DNA of 64,000 nucleotides, taken from contig NZ_NXLY01000005.1 of NCBI RefSeq assembly GCF_005406225.1, positions 1-64,000 of the forward strand. The letters run 5' to 3'. Both the position numbers and the translations under genes were made by a program. The stretch is from Campylobacter taeniopygiae (GTDB lineage Bacteria; Campylobacterota; Campylobacteria; Campylobacterales; Campylobacteraceae). Of this stretch, positions 16,393 to 25,574 are shown in pieces; the first letter of the stretch is position 1; every line of letters starts with the position of its first letter. Under the pieces are notes generated by a model. It searched no databases, was not told the origin of the DNA, and saw nothing but the letters and a program-made list of their open reading frames with translations.

Positions 16393-16955
16393 AAAAAATT
16401 TTATTTATAGATAATTACGATTCTTTTAGCTATACCATTATTTTTTATTTAAAAGAATTAGGATATCAATGCAAAGTTATTAAAAATGACGAATTTAAAA
16501 AAGCAAAAGATTTAAGCCGATTTGATTTTACTCATCTAATCATCTCCCCAGGTCCAAATTCTCCCGAAGAATCAAAACTAAGCCTTAAAGCTATAAAATA
16601 CTTTAAAAAAAGTAAAAAAATTTTAGGAATTTGCTTAGGACATCAATGTATAGCCAAAGTCTTTAAGGGCGAAGTTAGCAAAATGGAAAATCCAACCCAT
16701 GGCAAAACTTCAACCCTTATTTTTAAAAAAGATCCACTTTTTAAAGGCATAAAAAAAGATATTAAAATTTGTTTATATCATTCTTTACATATAAGCAAAA
16801 TGCCTAAAAAATGTAAAATTTTAGCCAAAAATTCTCAAGGTGTTATTATGGCAATTAAGCATAAAAAATACGATATTTATGGAGTTCAATTTCATCCTGA
16901 AGCCATTTTAAGCCAACAAGGTAAAAAAATACTCCGTAATTTTATGAAAATTTAA
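16389..16955 (+). CDS. pabA: Aminodeoxychorismate synthase glutamine amidotransferase (PabA/TrpG)
   Basis: A 188-residue class I glutamine amidotransferase. The nucleophile lies in LGICLGHQC (C81) and the His/Glu pair in VQFHPEA (about 168-170); the N-terminal LFIDNYDSFSY is typical of PabA and TrpG. It delivers ammonia to PabB, with which it overlaps by four bases (ATGA). PabA and anthranilate TrpG are not separable by sequence alone; the neighbour decides for pABA synthesis. Its end overlaps the convergent dsdA by four bases. Confidence 0.88.
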   Translation: MKKILFIDNYDSFSYTIIFYLKELGYQCKVIKNDEFKKAKDLSRFDFTHLIISPGPNSPEESKLSLKAIKYFKKSKKILGICLGHQCIAKVFKGEVSKMENPTHGKTSTLIFKKDPLFKGIKKDIKICLYHSLHISKMPKKCKILAKNSQGVIMAIKHKKYDIYGVQFHPEAILSQQGKKILRNFMKI

Positions 16956-18220
16956 CCCAAATATTTTTCTCCTTCTTGAATAAATTTTTGCATTTCTTTA
17001 GATGGTACCATATTACCCCCTGTAGCCCAGATTAAATGAATAGCATTAGGATGAATATTGTTTAATTCCTTATTAAACACCAAGCCTTTTACTCCAGCTA
17101 GCGCAGATGGTTCTAAGTCTATATTTTCAATTTTATGCATTAAAGTTAAATATTTATACATATTTTCATCACTCACGCTAAAACAACCATCGATAACATT
17201 TTCAAGGATTTTACCTACCAGTTTTGAAGCCCTGCCAACAGCTAAACCATCCGCAGCTGTTTTATTATCCAAACCTATATCATTAACCGATATTAAATTA
17301 TGTTTTTTAGTGTATAAGCCAAGCATCATACACGGACTATGCGTTGGTTCAGCAAAAAAGCATTTAACATTTTTACCAAATTCACTTTTAAGGCCATAAC
17401 TTATACCCCCTGGACCTCCGCCAACTCCACAAGGTAAATATACATACAAAGGTCTTTTATCGCTAATAATAATATCTAAAGCTTGTAACTGACCACTCAG
17501 TCTTTTTGCGGCTACACTATATCCTAAGAACAAATTTTTAGAATTTTCATCATCTATAAAGTAACAAAATGGATCATTTTGAGAACTTTTTCTACCCTCT
17601 TCTACGGCTTTACCATAATCACTTTCATAGGTTATTACTTCACATCCGTGTTCCTTTAACATTTGTTTTTTCCATTCTTTAGCATCATTACTCATATGGA
17701 CACTTACTTTAAAACCGAGTTTTGCACTCATAATGCCTATAGAAAGTCCTAAATTGCCCGTTGAGCCTACAGCAATTTTATATTGACTTAAAAATTCTTT
17801 AAATGTAAGAATTTTAGAATAATCATCTTCTACTTTCAAAAGCTTGTTTTGGAGAAGTAAATCTTCGGCGTGTTTTAAAACTTCATAAATTCCACCCCTT
17901 GCTTTAATAGAGCCTGATATTGGTAAATGTGAATCTAATTTTATAAATACATCTCCATTGATTTTTACATCTTCTAAAATTTCTAATTTTTCTTTAAAAG
18001 TATTGACACATTGTAAAGGACTTTCTATAATACCATTTGTTTTCAAAGTAACAGGAAAAAGAATTTTCAAAAGCGGAGCAAAACGATCGAGTCTATCCCT
18101 TGCGTCTTCAATATCTTCATAAGTAATTCCTTTTGAATTTAATTCTTCTTTTAAATCAGAACTTAAATGATCATTAAGCCAAAAGCTTTCCTTCATTTTC
18201 TTTAAATTTTCTAATAACAT
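16952..18220 (-). CDS. dsdA: D-serine ammonia-lyase (D-serine dehydratase) DsdA
   Basis: A cytosolic PLP enzyme that converts D-serine to pyruvate and ammonia. The 422-residue protein shows the family core: DSHLPISGSIKARGG with the PLP lysine K106, the serine-side loop GSTGNLGLSIGIMSAKLG, FIDDENS...LFLGYSVA, the glycine-rich phosphate loop CGVGGGPGG, and FFAEPTHSPCM. The length and motifs agree well with E. coli DsdA (about 440). The permease upstream is separated by only 10 bases, forming a two-gene operon on the strand opposite to the surrounding genes. No DsdC-type regulator is present. Pyruvate is a usable carbon source for Campylobacter, and D-serine detoxification is the other likely role. 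Confidence 0.92.
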   Translation of the reverse strand: MLLENLKKMKESFWLNDHLSSDLKEELNSKGITYEDIEDARDRLDRFAPLLKILFPVTLKTNGIIESPLQCVNTFKEKLEILEDVKINGDVFIKLDSHLPISGSIKARGGIYEVLKHAEDLLLQNKLLKVEDDYSKILTFKEFLSQYKIAVGSTGNLGLSIGIMSAKLGFKVSVHMSNDAKEWKKQMLKEHGCEVITYESDYGKAVEEGRKSSQNDPFCYFIDDENSKNLFLGYSVAAKRLSGQLQALDIIISDKRPLYVYLPCGVGGGPGGISYGLKSEFGKNVKCFFAEPTHSPCMMLGLYTKKHNLISVNDIGLDNKTAADGLAVGRASKLVGKILENVIDGCFSVSDENMYKYLTLMHKIENIDLEPSALAGVKGLVFNKELNNIHPNAIHLIWATGGNMVPSKEMQKFIQEGEKYLG

Positions 18221-18230
18221 TTTTCATCCT

Positions 18231-19514
18231 TTAAATAAAATTTGATAAAATAAAACTTAAACCTAGCCCCGTTAAAGAAGCAATGGCGGTTGCACCTGTA
18301 TAATATTTAAACATTTCTTTTATATTTAATTTTAAAGTTTCCTTAACAAGCCAAAATAAACTATCAGTAACTATAGTGCAACCTATAGCACCGCTACCAA
18401 TAGCAAGACATAAAACTTCTTTACTTACACTACTTTCAAGATTTAAAACAATCCCAGCAGCGCTAATCATAGCTACTGTAGCACTCCCAACGCTAGCATG
18501 TAAAATGATAGCAATAAGCCAAGCTAAAAAAATTGGATTAAGTTTTAAATCACTCAAAACTGTTTTTAAGGCATCGCCAATGTGACTTTGAATTAAAATT
18601 TCATTAAAAGCACCTCCTGCACCAATTATAAGCAAAATTCCAGCAATTTGAAAAAAAGAATTTGAACTCAAATCTAATAAATTTTGCATACTATAGTTTA
18701 ATCTCAAACCTAAGGTATAGTAAGATACAAAAACACTAATTAAAAGGGCTACTATAGGATTACTTATAAAAACGATGATATTATTGTGAAATAAAACCTT
18801 ACTGAGCATCAAAATTAAAGGTAATAATATAGTAAAATAAGTCGTGAAAATTCCAGGGGTATTATCTTGCAAAATAGTTGTTACCCCTAATTCGTCATCT
18901 TTATCAAAGCGAAAAAATTTTAGATAAATAATGCTTCCAAAAAATGCACAAGCAAGACCTACTAACAATGAAAAAATAATCACTTTAGAAATATCTGCTC
19001 CCAAAGTTACAACTATAGTTGTTGCTGCTGGGTGCGGTGGAACTAAACAATGAACACACATCAGCGAAGTTGCTAATGCCACACCTATTTTTATTCTTGA
19101 AATTTGCATTTGTTTGGCTACAACAAAAATTAAAGGTGCTAATAATACAAAACCTACTTCAACAAAAACAGGAATACCTGCTATAAAACCAACCAACATC
19201 ATTGCGATATCTGCTCTTTTCTTACCTAGTAAAGAAAGTAAAGAATTTGCAATCACTCTTGCGCCACCACTTACTTCAAGCATTTTTCCTAAAATCGCAC
19301 CGCATCCTATAATGATCGCTAAAAATCCCAAAGTTCCTCCTACTCCTTTTTGAAGAATATCCCCTATATTTTCTAAAGGAATTCCAGTAGCTAGAGCTAC
19401 AAAAATACTCGCTAAGCAAAGTGCTAAAAAAGCATGAATTTTTAATTTTGTTATGGAAAAAACTACAAAAACAATAGCCAAAACAAGAATACAAATTAAC
19501 GCAAAATGACCCAT
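18231..19514 (-). CDS. GntP-family permease, probably for D-serine (DsdX-like)
   Basis: A 427-residue inner-membrane protein with about 12 hydrophobic helices. It has GntP/DsdX family landmarks such as FVEVGFVLLAPL, CVHCLVPPHPAA and the late GSATVAMISAAGI. GntP transporters carry gluconate or related hydroxy-acids; DsdX is the D-serine member. The cotranscribed dsdA suggests D-serine here. The ATG follows a GGAGGAAAAAA sequence. It is the first gene of the pair and diverges from fspA. Confidence 0.82.
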   Translation of the reverse strand: MGHFALICILVLAIVFVVFSITKLKIHAFLALCLASIFVALATGIPLENIGDILQKGVGGTLGFLAIIIGCGAILGKMLEVSGGARVIANSLLSLLGKKRADIAMMLVGFIAGIPVFVEVGFVLLAPLIFVVAKQMQISRIKIGVALATSLMCVHCLVPPHPAATTIVVTLGADISKVIIFSLLVGLACAFFGSIIYLKFFRFDKDDELGVTTILQDNTPGIFTTYFTILLPLILMLSKVLFHNNIIVFISNPIVALLISVFVSYYTLGLRLNYSMQNLLDLSSNSFFQIAGILLIIGAGGAFNEILIQSHIGDALKTVLSDLKLNPIFLAWLIAIILHASVGSATVAMISAAGIVLNLESSVSKEVLCLAIGSGAIGCTIVTDSLFWLVKETLKLNIKEMFKYYTGATAIASLTGLGLSFILSNFI

Positions 19515-19678
19515 TTTTTTCCTCCTTATTTTTAACTATTTTAATATTTTAGAAAAAGAAAGAAAAATAAAACTAAATTAAATTTTGATACTTTTTGAAA
19601 TTTTTCTTTATTGTGTTACCTTTTGAAGCGTTTTGTAATTTTTTAAAATCAATCTATAAATTTTTAATAATAAAAGTC

Positions 19679-19684
19679 GATATA
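19679..19684 (+). promoter_or_regulatory. Sigma-28 (FliA) -10 element of fspA
   Basis: AGTCGATATAA contains CGATAT, the -10 core of Campylobacter FliA promoters, 18 bases before the ATG. The -35 part is AT-rich and not clearly TAAAGT. Co-expression with late flagellar genes would fit a flagellum-secreted protein. Confidence 0.6.
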
Positions 19685-19702
19685 AAACAGAAAAAGGTTT
19701 TA

Positions 19703-20137
19703 ATGCAGGTAAATTTTCAAGAAAAAACAAGTTTATATTTCAGCAAAAAAACAGGAATGGACTTAAAAAAAGATGATGGTAATTCCAAGACTATTCAAGA
19801 CAATAGTGCAGTTGAAGTCACTATTTCCAAAGAAGCAAAAGAATTAGATGATAAAAATTCAGAGAAAAAATATTCCATAACTGTAAGTCAAGAAAAAATT
19901 CCAAAAAATAGTGATGAAACTCAAGTTGGACAAGGTGGCAGTGGAAATGCTGCCCTCGATACTTTAATAGCAAAATTGGCTGAAATTTTAGCAAAAATTA
20001 CAGAATTAACGCAAAAAATGGCTAATGCTAATGATCAAATGAAGGCGATTTATCAAAAACAAATCGAGGTTTTAACTTCACAGGCTAATACTATAGAAGC
20101 TCAAATTCAAGAACTAGAAGCTCAAGATCAACAATAA
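19703..20137 (+). CDS. fspA: Flagella-secreted protein FspA
   Basis: A 144-residue acidic protein starting MQVNFQEKTSLYFSKKTGMD, which I recognise as FspA, a small non-structural protein exported through the flagellar type III system and reported to bind or affect host cells. It has no signal peptide and no cysteine. The C-terminal third (about 85-144) is a Gln/Ala-rich amphipathic helix (LAEILAKITELTQKMANAN). The frame runs 36 codons further upstream, but ATG 19703 with AAAAAGG before it and the CGATAT box at 19679 fix the start. FspA occurs as divergent allelic types; which type this is needs alignment. Confidence 0.82.
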   Translation: MQVNFQEKTSLYFSKKTGMDLKKDDGNSKTIQDNSAVEVTISKEAKELDDKNSEKKYSITVSQEKIPKNSDETQVGQGGSGNAALDTLIAKLAEILAKITELTQKMANANDQMKAIYQKQIEVLTSQANTIEAQIQELEAQDQQ

Positions 20138-20160
20138 ACTTTCACAAAGAAAAAAAAGTA

Positions 20161-20166
20161 TATAAT
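20161..20166 (+). promoter_or_regulatory. Likely -10 box of murA-moeA
   Basis: TATAAT preceded by GTA (extended form), 30 bases before the murA ATG and just after fspA. No terminator is visible between fspA and this box. Confidence 0.55.
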
Positions 20167-20195
20167 TAGCCCAAAATTTAAAATCAAGGCAAAAA

Positions 20196-21452
20196 ATGAC
20201 TTTTTTAGAAATTGAAGGTGTTGATTCTTTACAAGGTGAAGTTCAAATCAGCGGTGCTAAAAATGCCGCCCTACCCTTAATCGCTTCCACTATACTTGCT
20301 AAAAATGAAGTTAAAATGTCCAATGTTCCTAATGTAGCAGATATTAAAACCTTAATATCCTTGCTGGAAAATTTAGGCGCAAAAACAAATTTTGAAAATA
20401 ATACTGCAATTATAAACACAAACACTCTTAATCAAACCATTGCCAAATATGATATCGTGCGTAAAATGCGCGCTTCTATACTCACACTAGGCCCACTGCT
20501 TTCACGTTTTGGGCATTGCGAGGTTTCATTGCCAGGAGGTTGTGCGATAGGCCAAAGACCTATTGATTTGCATTTAAGTGCTTTAGAAAAAATGGGGGCA
20601 AATATAGAGATCAAGCAAGGTTATGTGATCGCAAATGGCAAGCTTAAAGGGGCTGAAATTCTTTTTGACAAGATCACTGTTACAGGCAGTGAAAATATCA
20701 TTATGGCTGCAGCTTTAGCCAAAGGAAAAACTAAGCTTTTAAATGTAGCTAAAGAGCCAGAAGTTGTGCAACTTTGTGAAATATTAGCCGATGCGGGACT
20801 TGATATTAAAGGTATAGGAAGCAATGAACTTGAAATTTATGGCACAGATGGCGAGCTTTTAAATTTTAAAGAATTTAGCGTAATTCCTGATAGAATCGAA
20901 GCGGGAACTTATCTTTGTGCAGGAGCCATCACCAATTCACAAATCAAACTTAAAAAAGTCAACGCAGAACACCTAGGAGCTGTTTTAGCAAAACTCGATC
21001 AAATGGGTTTTAAAACCCTAATAGAAAATGACAATATCACCCTATTTCCAGCTAAAAAAATAGAGCCTATAGAAATTTTAACCAGTGAATATCCAGGTTT
21101 TCCAACCGATATGCAAGCGCAATTTATGGCTTTGGCTTTAAAAGCAGAAGGAACAAGCATCATCGATGAAAGACTTTTTGAAAACCGTTTTATGCACGTA
21201 AGTGAGCTTTTAAGAATGGGAGCAGATATTAAACTTAACGGGCACATTGCAACCATAGTAGGCGGAAAAGAACTCAATGCGGCTGATGTTATGGCTACAG
21301 ATTTGCGCGCTTCTTCAGCTCTCATACTTGCTGCTCTTGCTGCTAAAGGCACAAGCAGAGTGCACCGAATTTATCACTTAGATAGAGGTTATGAAAATTT
21401 AGAAGATAAATTTAAAGCTTTAGGGGCTAAAATCACAAGGCTTGAGGAATGA
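20196..21452 (+). CDS. murA: UDP-N-acetylglucosamine 1-carboxyvinyltransferase MurA
   Basis: First committed step of peptidoglycan synthesis: enolpyruvyl transfer from PEP to UDP-GlcNAc. The 418-residue protein has K22-N23 in [10 protein letters not shown] and the catalytic C116 in [10 protein letters not shown], the cysteine attacked by fosfomycin. Asp in [12 protein letters not shown] and the final [15 protein letters not shown] are also typical. It overlaps moeA by four bases. Confidence 0.97.
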   Translation: MTFLEIEGVDSLQGEVQISGAKNAALPLIASTILAKNEVKMSNVPNVADIKTLISLLENLGAKTNFENNTAIINTNTLNQTIAKYDIVRKMRASILTLGPLLSRFGHCEVSLPGGCAIGQRPIDLHLSALEKMGANIEIKQGYVIANGKLKGAEILFDKITVTGSENIIMAAALAKGKTKLLNVAKEPEVVQLCEILADAGLDIKGIGSNELEIYGTDGELLNFKEFSVIPDRIEAGTYLCAGAITNSQIKLKKVNAEHLGAVLAKLDQMGFKTLIENDNITLFPAKKIEPIEILTSEYPGFPTDMQAQFMALALKAEGTSIIDERLFENRFMHVSELLRMGADIKLNGHIATIVGGKELNAADVMATDLRASSALILAALAAKGTSRVHRIYHLDRGYENLEDKFKALGAKITRLEE

Positions 21453-22615
21453 AAAATCTTTTTGAAACCTTAAAAGATTTAGAAAAAGAAATCAAGCCTT
21501 TAGAAGAAATTGAAATCATTAGTCTGGAAAATGCAAAAAATCGCATCCTAGCAGAGGATCTTTATGCGCAAAAAAATTTACCCAGTTTTGATAATGCGGC
21601 ATTAGATGGCTATGCTTTTAATTATGCGGATTTAAAAGAAGCTTTAAGCATAAAAGGCACTATCTTTGCGGGAGATAATAAAACTTATGAAATTGGCAAA
21701 AATGAATGTTATAAGATTATGACTGGAGCAAAAATGCCAAAAAATGCTGATACGATTTTAATGATCGAGGATGAGCATTTAGAAAATGGCAAACTTATTA
21801 TCAAAAAAATTCCTAAGCAGTTTAACGCAAGACGTTTAAAGGGTGAAGAATTAAAAGAAGGTGAATTTTTACTCAAAAAAGGCACAAAGTTAAATTCAAG
21901 ACATATTGCCCTACTTGCCTCTCAAGGAATTTATAAAATTGAAGTTGTAAGAAAAATTCGCGTAGGCATTTTTTCAAGTGGCAATGAGCTTAAAGAACCT
22001 TGGCAAATTTGTGATGAAGAAAGCATTTACAATGCTAATGCATTGCCGCTAATGACTATGCTAGAAGAATGTGAAATTCAATATCTTGGAATCGTAAAAG
22101 ATGATTTTAACATAGTTAAAGATACTCTTTTTAAAACAAATTTTGATCTTTTAATCACTTCCGGTGGTGCAAGTGTGGGTGAAGCTGATTTTTTAGAAAA
22201 AGCCTTTGATGAGTTAAACTATAAGGCTATTTTCAAAGGCGTAAAAGCGCGCCCTGCTCGTCCTAGCAAACTTTATAAAAAAGATAAACAATTAGCCTTA
22301 GTTTTACCAGGAAATCCTATGGCGGCTTATCTTTCTTGTTTTATTTTTGCTAAAAAAATTATTGATTTACTTTGCAATACTTCTCATAAATCTTTTAAGA
22401 TTAGTGCTAAAATGGGTGTTGATCTAAAAATTAAAAAAGGAAGAAATAATTTCATTTTAGGAAATTTAGAAGATGAATTTTTCATACCTTTTAATAACAA
22501 TCAATTTGGATCAGGCATGATACTGCCTTTAATTAGTAGTGAATTCTTACTCATAAGTGAAGAGGATGTAGAAATTTATCAAAAAGGAGATCAAATACAG
22601 CTTTTAAAGCTCTAA
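21449..22615 (+). CDS. moeA: Molybdopterin molybdenumtransferase MoeA
   Basis: Inserts molybdate into adenylylated molybdopterin to complete the molybdenum cofactor. The 388-residue product has all domains: [13 protein letters not shown] near residue 45, [12 protein letters not shown], the MogA-like domain with [13 protein letters not shown] (about 233), [11 protein letters not shown] and [13 protein letters not shown], and a C-terminal beta-barrel. It is transcribed with murA (ATGA overlap). Campylobacter often has two moeA copies; this window cannot show the other. Confidence 0.93.
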   Translation: MKNLFETLKDLEKEIKPLEEIEIISLENAKNRILAEDLYAQKNLPSFDNAALDGYAFNYADLKEALSIKGTIFAGDNKTYEIGKNECYKIMTGAKMPKNADTILMIEDEHLENGKLIIKKIPKQFNARRLKGEELKEGEFLLKKGTKLNSRHIALLASQGIYKIEVVRKIRVGIFSSGNELKEPWQICDEESIYNANALPLMTMLEECEIQYLGIVKDDFNIVKDTLFKTNFDLLITSGGASVGEADFLEKAFDELNYKAIFKGVKARPARPSKLYKKDKQLALVLPGNPMAAYLSCFIFAKKIIDLLCNTSHKSFKISAKMGVDLKIKKGRNNFILGNLEDEFFIPFNNNQFGSGMILPLISSEFLLISEEDVEIYQKGDQIQLLKL

Positions 22616-22618
22616 TTC

Positions 22619-22647
22619 TTGACAAAGAATAAAAAATTTATTACAAT
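22619..22647 (+). promoter_or_regulatory. Promoter of tRNA-Gly
   Basis: TTGACA at 22619-22624 and TACAAT at 22642-22647 with 17-base spacing, 14 bases before the tRNA 5' end. Confidence 0.7.
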
Positions 22648-22661
22648 TTCGCTTTTACTTT

Positions 22662-22736
22662 GCGGGAATAGCTCAGGGGTAGAGCACAACCTTGCCAAGG
22701 TTGGGGTCGCGAGTTCGAATCTCGTTTCCCGCTCCA
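22662..22736 (+). tRNA. tRNA-Gly (anticodon GCC)
   Basis: Acceptor GCGGGAA pairs with TTCCCGC, discriminator T, encoded CCA. The anticodon stem AACCT/AGGTT encloses TTGCCAA, giving GCC. The T-arm is GCGAGTTCGAATCTCGT. The DNA downstream is decayed, so this tRNA may be a former integration point. Confidence 0.96.
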
Positions 22737-22828
22737 CTTTGATTCTTTCTTAAAAATTTAATACAATTTATCCTATACCCTATTTTAAACAATTAAAAGA
22801 ATATGATTTATTTTAAATAAAGAATTAG

Positions 22829-22860
22829 CAATATTGCTAAAAAACAATATTGCTAAAAAA
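22829..22860. repeat. Two perfect tandem copies of a 16-bp unit, overlapping a 16-bp palindrome
   Basis: The unit CAATATTGCTAAAAAA occurs at 22829-22844 and again at 22845-22860. The first copy overlaps the perfect palindrome TTAGCAATATTGCTAA (22825-22840). It could be a duplicated protein-binding site or slippage in non-coding DNA. Confidence 0.85.
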
Positions 22861-23170
22861 CCAAACTTTAATTTAGAATGATTAATCTAAAGCTAAAAGA
22901 GTGAAAGATGAAGTCAAGGAAACTAATTTAGCTTTAAACTTACTCTTTGAAAGATGTTCATATCTTTAAATATTTTATGTTATTTAAAGATAATTGAAAT
23001 TATACTAAAAAATAATTAAAATTATGAAATTAATTTTTTTTATAATTTAAATAAATAAATTTTATTAATTTTAAAGCAATATTTTTTTATTTTATATTGA
23101 TAATGAGTGAAAATAACACAAAAAACTACTTTTAATATAATGCCAATCAAAAAAAGGATTTTTATACAAT
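22861..23170. other. AT-rich non-coding stretch downstream of tRNA-Gly
   Basis: I see no gene. A loose inverted arrangement (TAAAGCTAAAAGAGT against TTTAGCTTTA and ACTCTTT, 22892-22951) is present. The stretch leads into the pseudogene remnants. Confidence 0.45.
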
Positions 23171-23174
23171 ATAA

Positions 23175-23725
23175 CACGATGATATTTTCTTTTTTGGCGC
23201 TGGATTTTCAAAATCTTTAATTAACTCTTACCCCACCCTTTCTGAATTATCAAAATACTTTATAGATAATGATTTTATATAAAAATGAAGAATAATTTAG
23301 AGCAACTTTTAACTTATCTTACAACCCTATTACCTTTTAAAACAAGAGGGGATGTTTTAAGAGGTGAAACGTCTTATCTTGAAAAGACAAAAAAATAAGC
23401 AAATTTTTTATAAAATTACAAGCAAATGAAAAATTGATAAAAAATGCTAAAAGGATTTTCATTCTCTATGATCCATTGTTTATCTTTTTCAAAATATGCC
23501 TTATATCTAAATAAAAATGATTATAAAATATACATTATAAATGCTAAAAGCGATATCGAAGGCAAAATAAAAAGTTTTAAACAAGGTAAGTGCAATTTTA
23601 GTTTCTGTTGTGGCGATAATTTAGAAAAATTATCCAAACATTTAAATTTACACTCAAAACTAAAAACGTTTTTAAGAATAATTTTTAATTTTAATAAAGA
23701 TAAAAAATATTTTTATAATTTTTGA
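23175..23725 (+). pseudogene. Decayed SIR2-like gene (several frames, multiple stops)
   Basis: At 23178-23282 one frame reads DDIFFFGAGFSKSLINSYP and then TLSELSKYFIDNDFI before a stop. The GAGFSKS glycine loop followed by a Pro-Thr and a LSEL-type helix is how many SIR2-fold NAD-binding proteins begin. After a frame change, 23285-23398 reads MKNNLEQLLTYLTTLLPFKT and on to LEKTKK, then stops. A third open segment, 23444-23725 (93 codons), continues with NKNDYKIYIINAKSDIEG. No intact start is present. The parts read as one broken gene, likely from an anti-phage or accessory protein. The assignment rests on one motif and context. Confidence 0.55.
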
Positions 23726-23751
23726 ATTTTTATTGCAGAGTATTGAAAGGT

Positions 23752-23779
23752 ATTGAAAATTTCTAAAGAAATTTTCAAT
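23752..23779 (-). other. Stem-loop after lepB
   Basis: ATTGAAAATTTCT (23752-23764) is perfectly inverted at 23767-23779. It follows the lepB stop (minus strand) by about seven bases and is probably the 3' end signal of folD-lepB, though a U-run is lacking. Confidence 0.5.
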
Positions 23780-23786
23780 TACTGTT

Positions 23787-24638
23787 TTAGCCTAAAGTGT
23801 CATTTTCATCATAGTCATGAATATAAGCATCGTTATTTTCCAAAGTCTCAACACTTCTTCCTATTCTTTCCCATCTAACAATACCTTTATTATCATCCCA
23901 AGAAAAATACACAAACCAAGGCTCCCCTTCTATAAATTTATAAGGAACACTCCCCCAAAAACGACTATCATACGAATAATCTCTATTGTCTCCCATCATA
24001 AAATATTCATCTTTAGGGACTTCAAAAACATAAGCATTTCCACCATTAAAACCTATCTGATCTCCAAGTTCTTTAAAATAAGTTGGCGACATAGCAAAAT
24101 CACCTATATTAAAATGTGCCGATATATCACTTTCTATATCTTTTTTTGGATCATAATGAATCCCTTTTTCTTTATAAGGCTCTTTAACATAAATTTCCCC
24201 GCCAAGTTTAACCAAATCTTGAGGATAATGAGTGCGCATAAATTCATCGCCCTCATGCATTCTTACATAAAGGGTTTTATTTGCATAAACTATCTTATCT
24301 CCCCCTACTCCAACGCAACGTTTGACAAAATGCTGTTTTGTATCTCTAGGATATCTAAAAACCACTATATCCCCTCTTTTTGGTCCCGATCCTGCGATTA
24401 AATGACCATTTTTATTAAAATCTGGCAAAACAGGAATTTCTAACCAAGGAATATGCGGAGTTGGGATACCATAGCTGAATTTTTTCACAAATAAAAAATC
24501 ATGTATCAATAAGGTATTTTTCATAGAACCGCTAGGAATTACAAAAGCTTGCATAAAGAAAAACATAACCAAAAGAACAATAACAACCGTCCCAGTCCAA
24601 GACTGACAAAATCTATAAAGTTTTTTAAAAAAAATCAT
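23787..24638 (-). CDS. lepB: Signal peptidase I
   Basis: Cleaves signal peptides of exported proteins at the outer face of the inner membrane. The 283-residue product has one N-terminal membrane helix (about 17-33), the catalytic serine S38 in IPSGSMKNTL, and the general base K106 in QHFVKRCVG preceded by RGDIVVFRYP. Box E is GDNRDYSYDSRFWG. It lies eight bases downstream of folD on the same strand. An overlapping plus-strand open frame is only antisense shadow. Confidence 0.95.
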   Translation of the reverse strand: MIFFKKLYRFCQSWTGTVVIVLLVMFFFMQAFVIPSGSMKNTLLIHDFLFVKKFSYGIPTPHIPWLEIPVLPDFNKNGHLIAGSGPKRGDIVVFRYPRDTKQHFVKRCVGVGGDKIVYANKTLYVRMHEGDEFMRTHYPQDLVKLGGEIYVKEPYKEKGIHYDPKKDIESDISAHFNIGDFAMSPTYFKELGDQIGFNGGNAYVFEVPKDEYFMMGDNRDYSYDSRFWGSVPYKFIEGEPWFVYFSWDDNKGIVRWERIGRSVETLENNDAYIHDYDENDTLG

Positions 24639-24646
24639 GAATTTTC

Positions 24647-25495
24647 CTATTTTAATCTATTTTTAGCCGATCTTACCGTATTTTCTAAAAGCATAGCAAT
24701 AGTCATTGGCCCAACTCCTCCAGGAACTGGAGTGATAAAACTTGCTTTTTTTGAAACATTTTCAAAATCAACATCACCTACTATTCTACCATCATCAAGG
24801 CGATTGATCCCAACATCTACAACAATCACTCCCTCTTTTACCATATCAGAACGTAACAAATTCACACACCCAGCCGCTACCACAATTAAATCAGCTTTTT
24901 GAGTGTATATTTTTAAATCTTTTGTTTTAATATGACAAATACTCACCGTCGCACCGGCATTTAAAAACATCGTAGCCATAGGGCGTCCGACTATATTTGA
25001 TTCTCCTATAATGACAACATCTAAGCCTTCTAAATTGATTTCATAAGATTTTAAAAGCCTCATAACCCCAAGCGGAGTGCAAGGTAAAAATCCACTTTCT
25101 AAGCCTAAATTTAAATATCCTACATTGATAGGATGAAAACCATCTACATCTTTACTGCTTATGATACTTTCTAAAATTAAATTTTTATTAATATGACTTG
25201 GTAAAGGTAGCTGCACTAAAATTCCATGCACACTATCATCGTAATTTAAAGTATTAATGAGTGCTAAAAGTTCATTTTGGGTTGTATTTTCATCAAGATG
25301 ATACACTAAAGACTTAATTCCACATGCTTCACAAGCTTTAGCTTTGGAATTCACATAAGTTTGACTTGCAGGATTATTGCCAACCAAAATCACAGCAAGA
25401 CAAGCTTGCATACCCTGTTCCTTAAGCATTTGATTTTTTTCTTTAAGCTCTTCTTTGATTTTTAAACTTAAGGCTTTACCATCAAGTAAAATCAT
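24647..25495 (-). CDS. folD: Methylenetetrahydrofolate dehydrogenase / cyclohydrolase FolD
   Basis: Bifunctional one-carbon enzyme (5,10-methylene-THF to 10-formyl-THF). The 282-residue protein has the catalytic YVNSKAKACE (Tyr/Lys pair), VQLPLPSHI, DVDGFHP, the Rossmann VIIGESNIVGRP and the C-terminal TPVPGGVGPMTIAML. It is the first gene of the folD-lepB pair and diverges from the cytochrome gene. Confidence 0.97.
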   Translation of the reverse strand: MILLDGKALSLKIKEELKEKNQMLKEQGMQACLAVILVGNNPASQTYVNSKAKACEACGIKSLVYHLDENTTQNELLALINTLNYDDSVHGILVQLPLPSHINKNLILESIISSKDVDGFHPINVGYLNLGLESGFLPCTPLGVMRLLKSYEINLEGLDVVIIGESNIVGRPMATMFLNAGATVSICHIKTKDLKIYTQKADLIVVAAGCVNLLRSDMVKEGVIVVDVGINRLDDGRIVGDVDFENVSKKASFITPVPGGVGPMTIAMLLENTVRSAKNRLK

Positions 25496-25574
25496 TACTT
25501 TCCTTTATAAAATTTTATTACTTTTTTAAAGTAAAAATTGTATCATATTAAAATTTCATTAGCAAGGTTAAATT

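Noticed and set aside
20999..21352. Minus-strand open frames across murA
   Set aside because: Shadows of a well-supported gene; Ser/Ala-rich translation with no motifs.
23817..24401. A 194-codon plus-strand open frame
   Set aside because: It is entirely antisense to lepB, is Ile/Asn/Lys-rich without motifs, and lacks a ribosome binding site.
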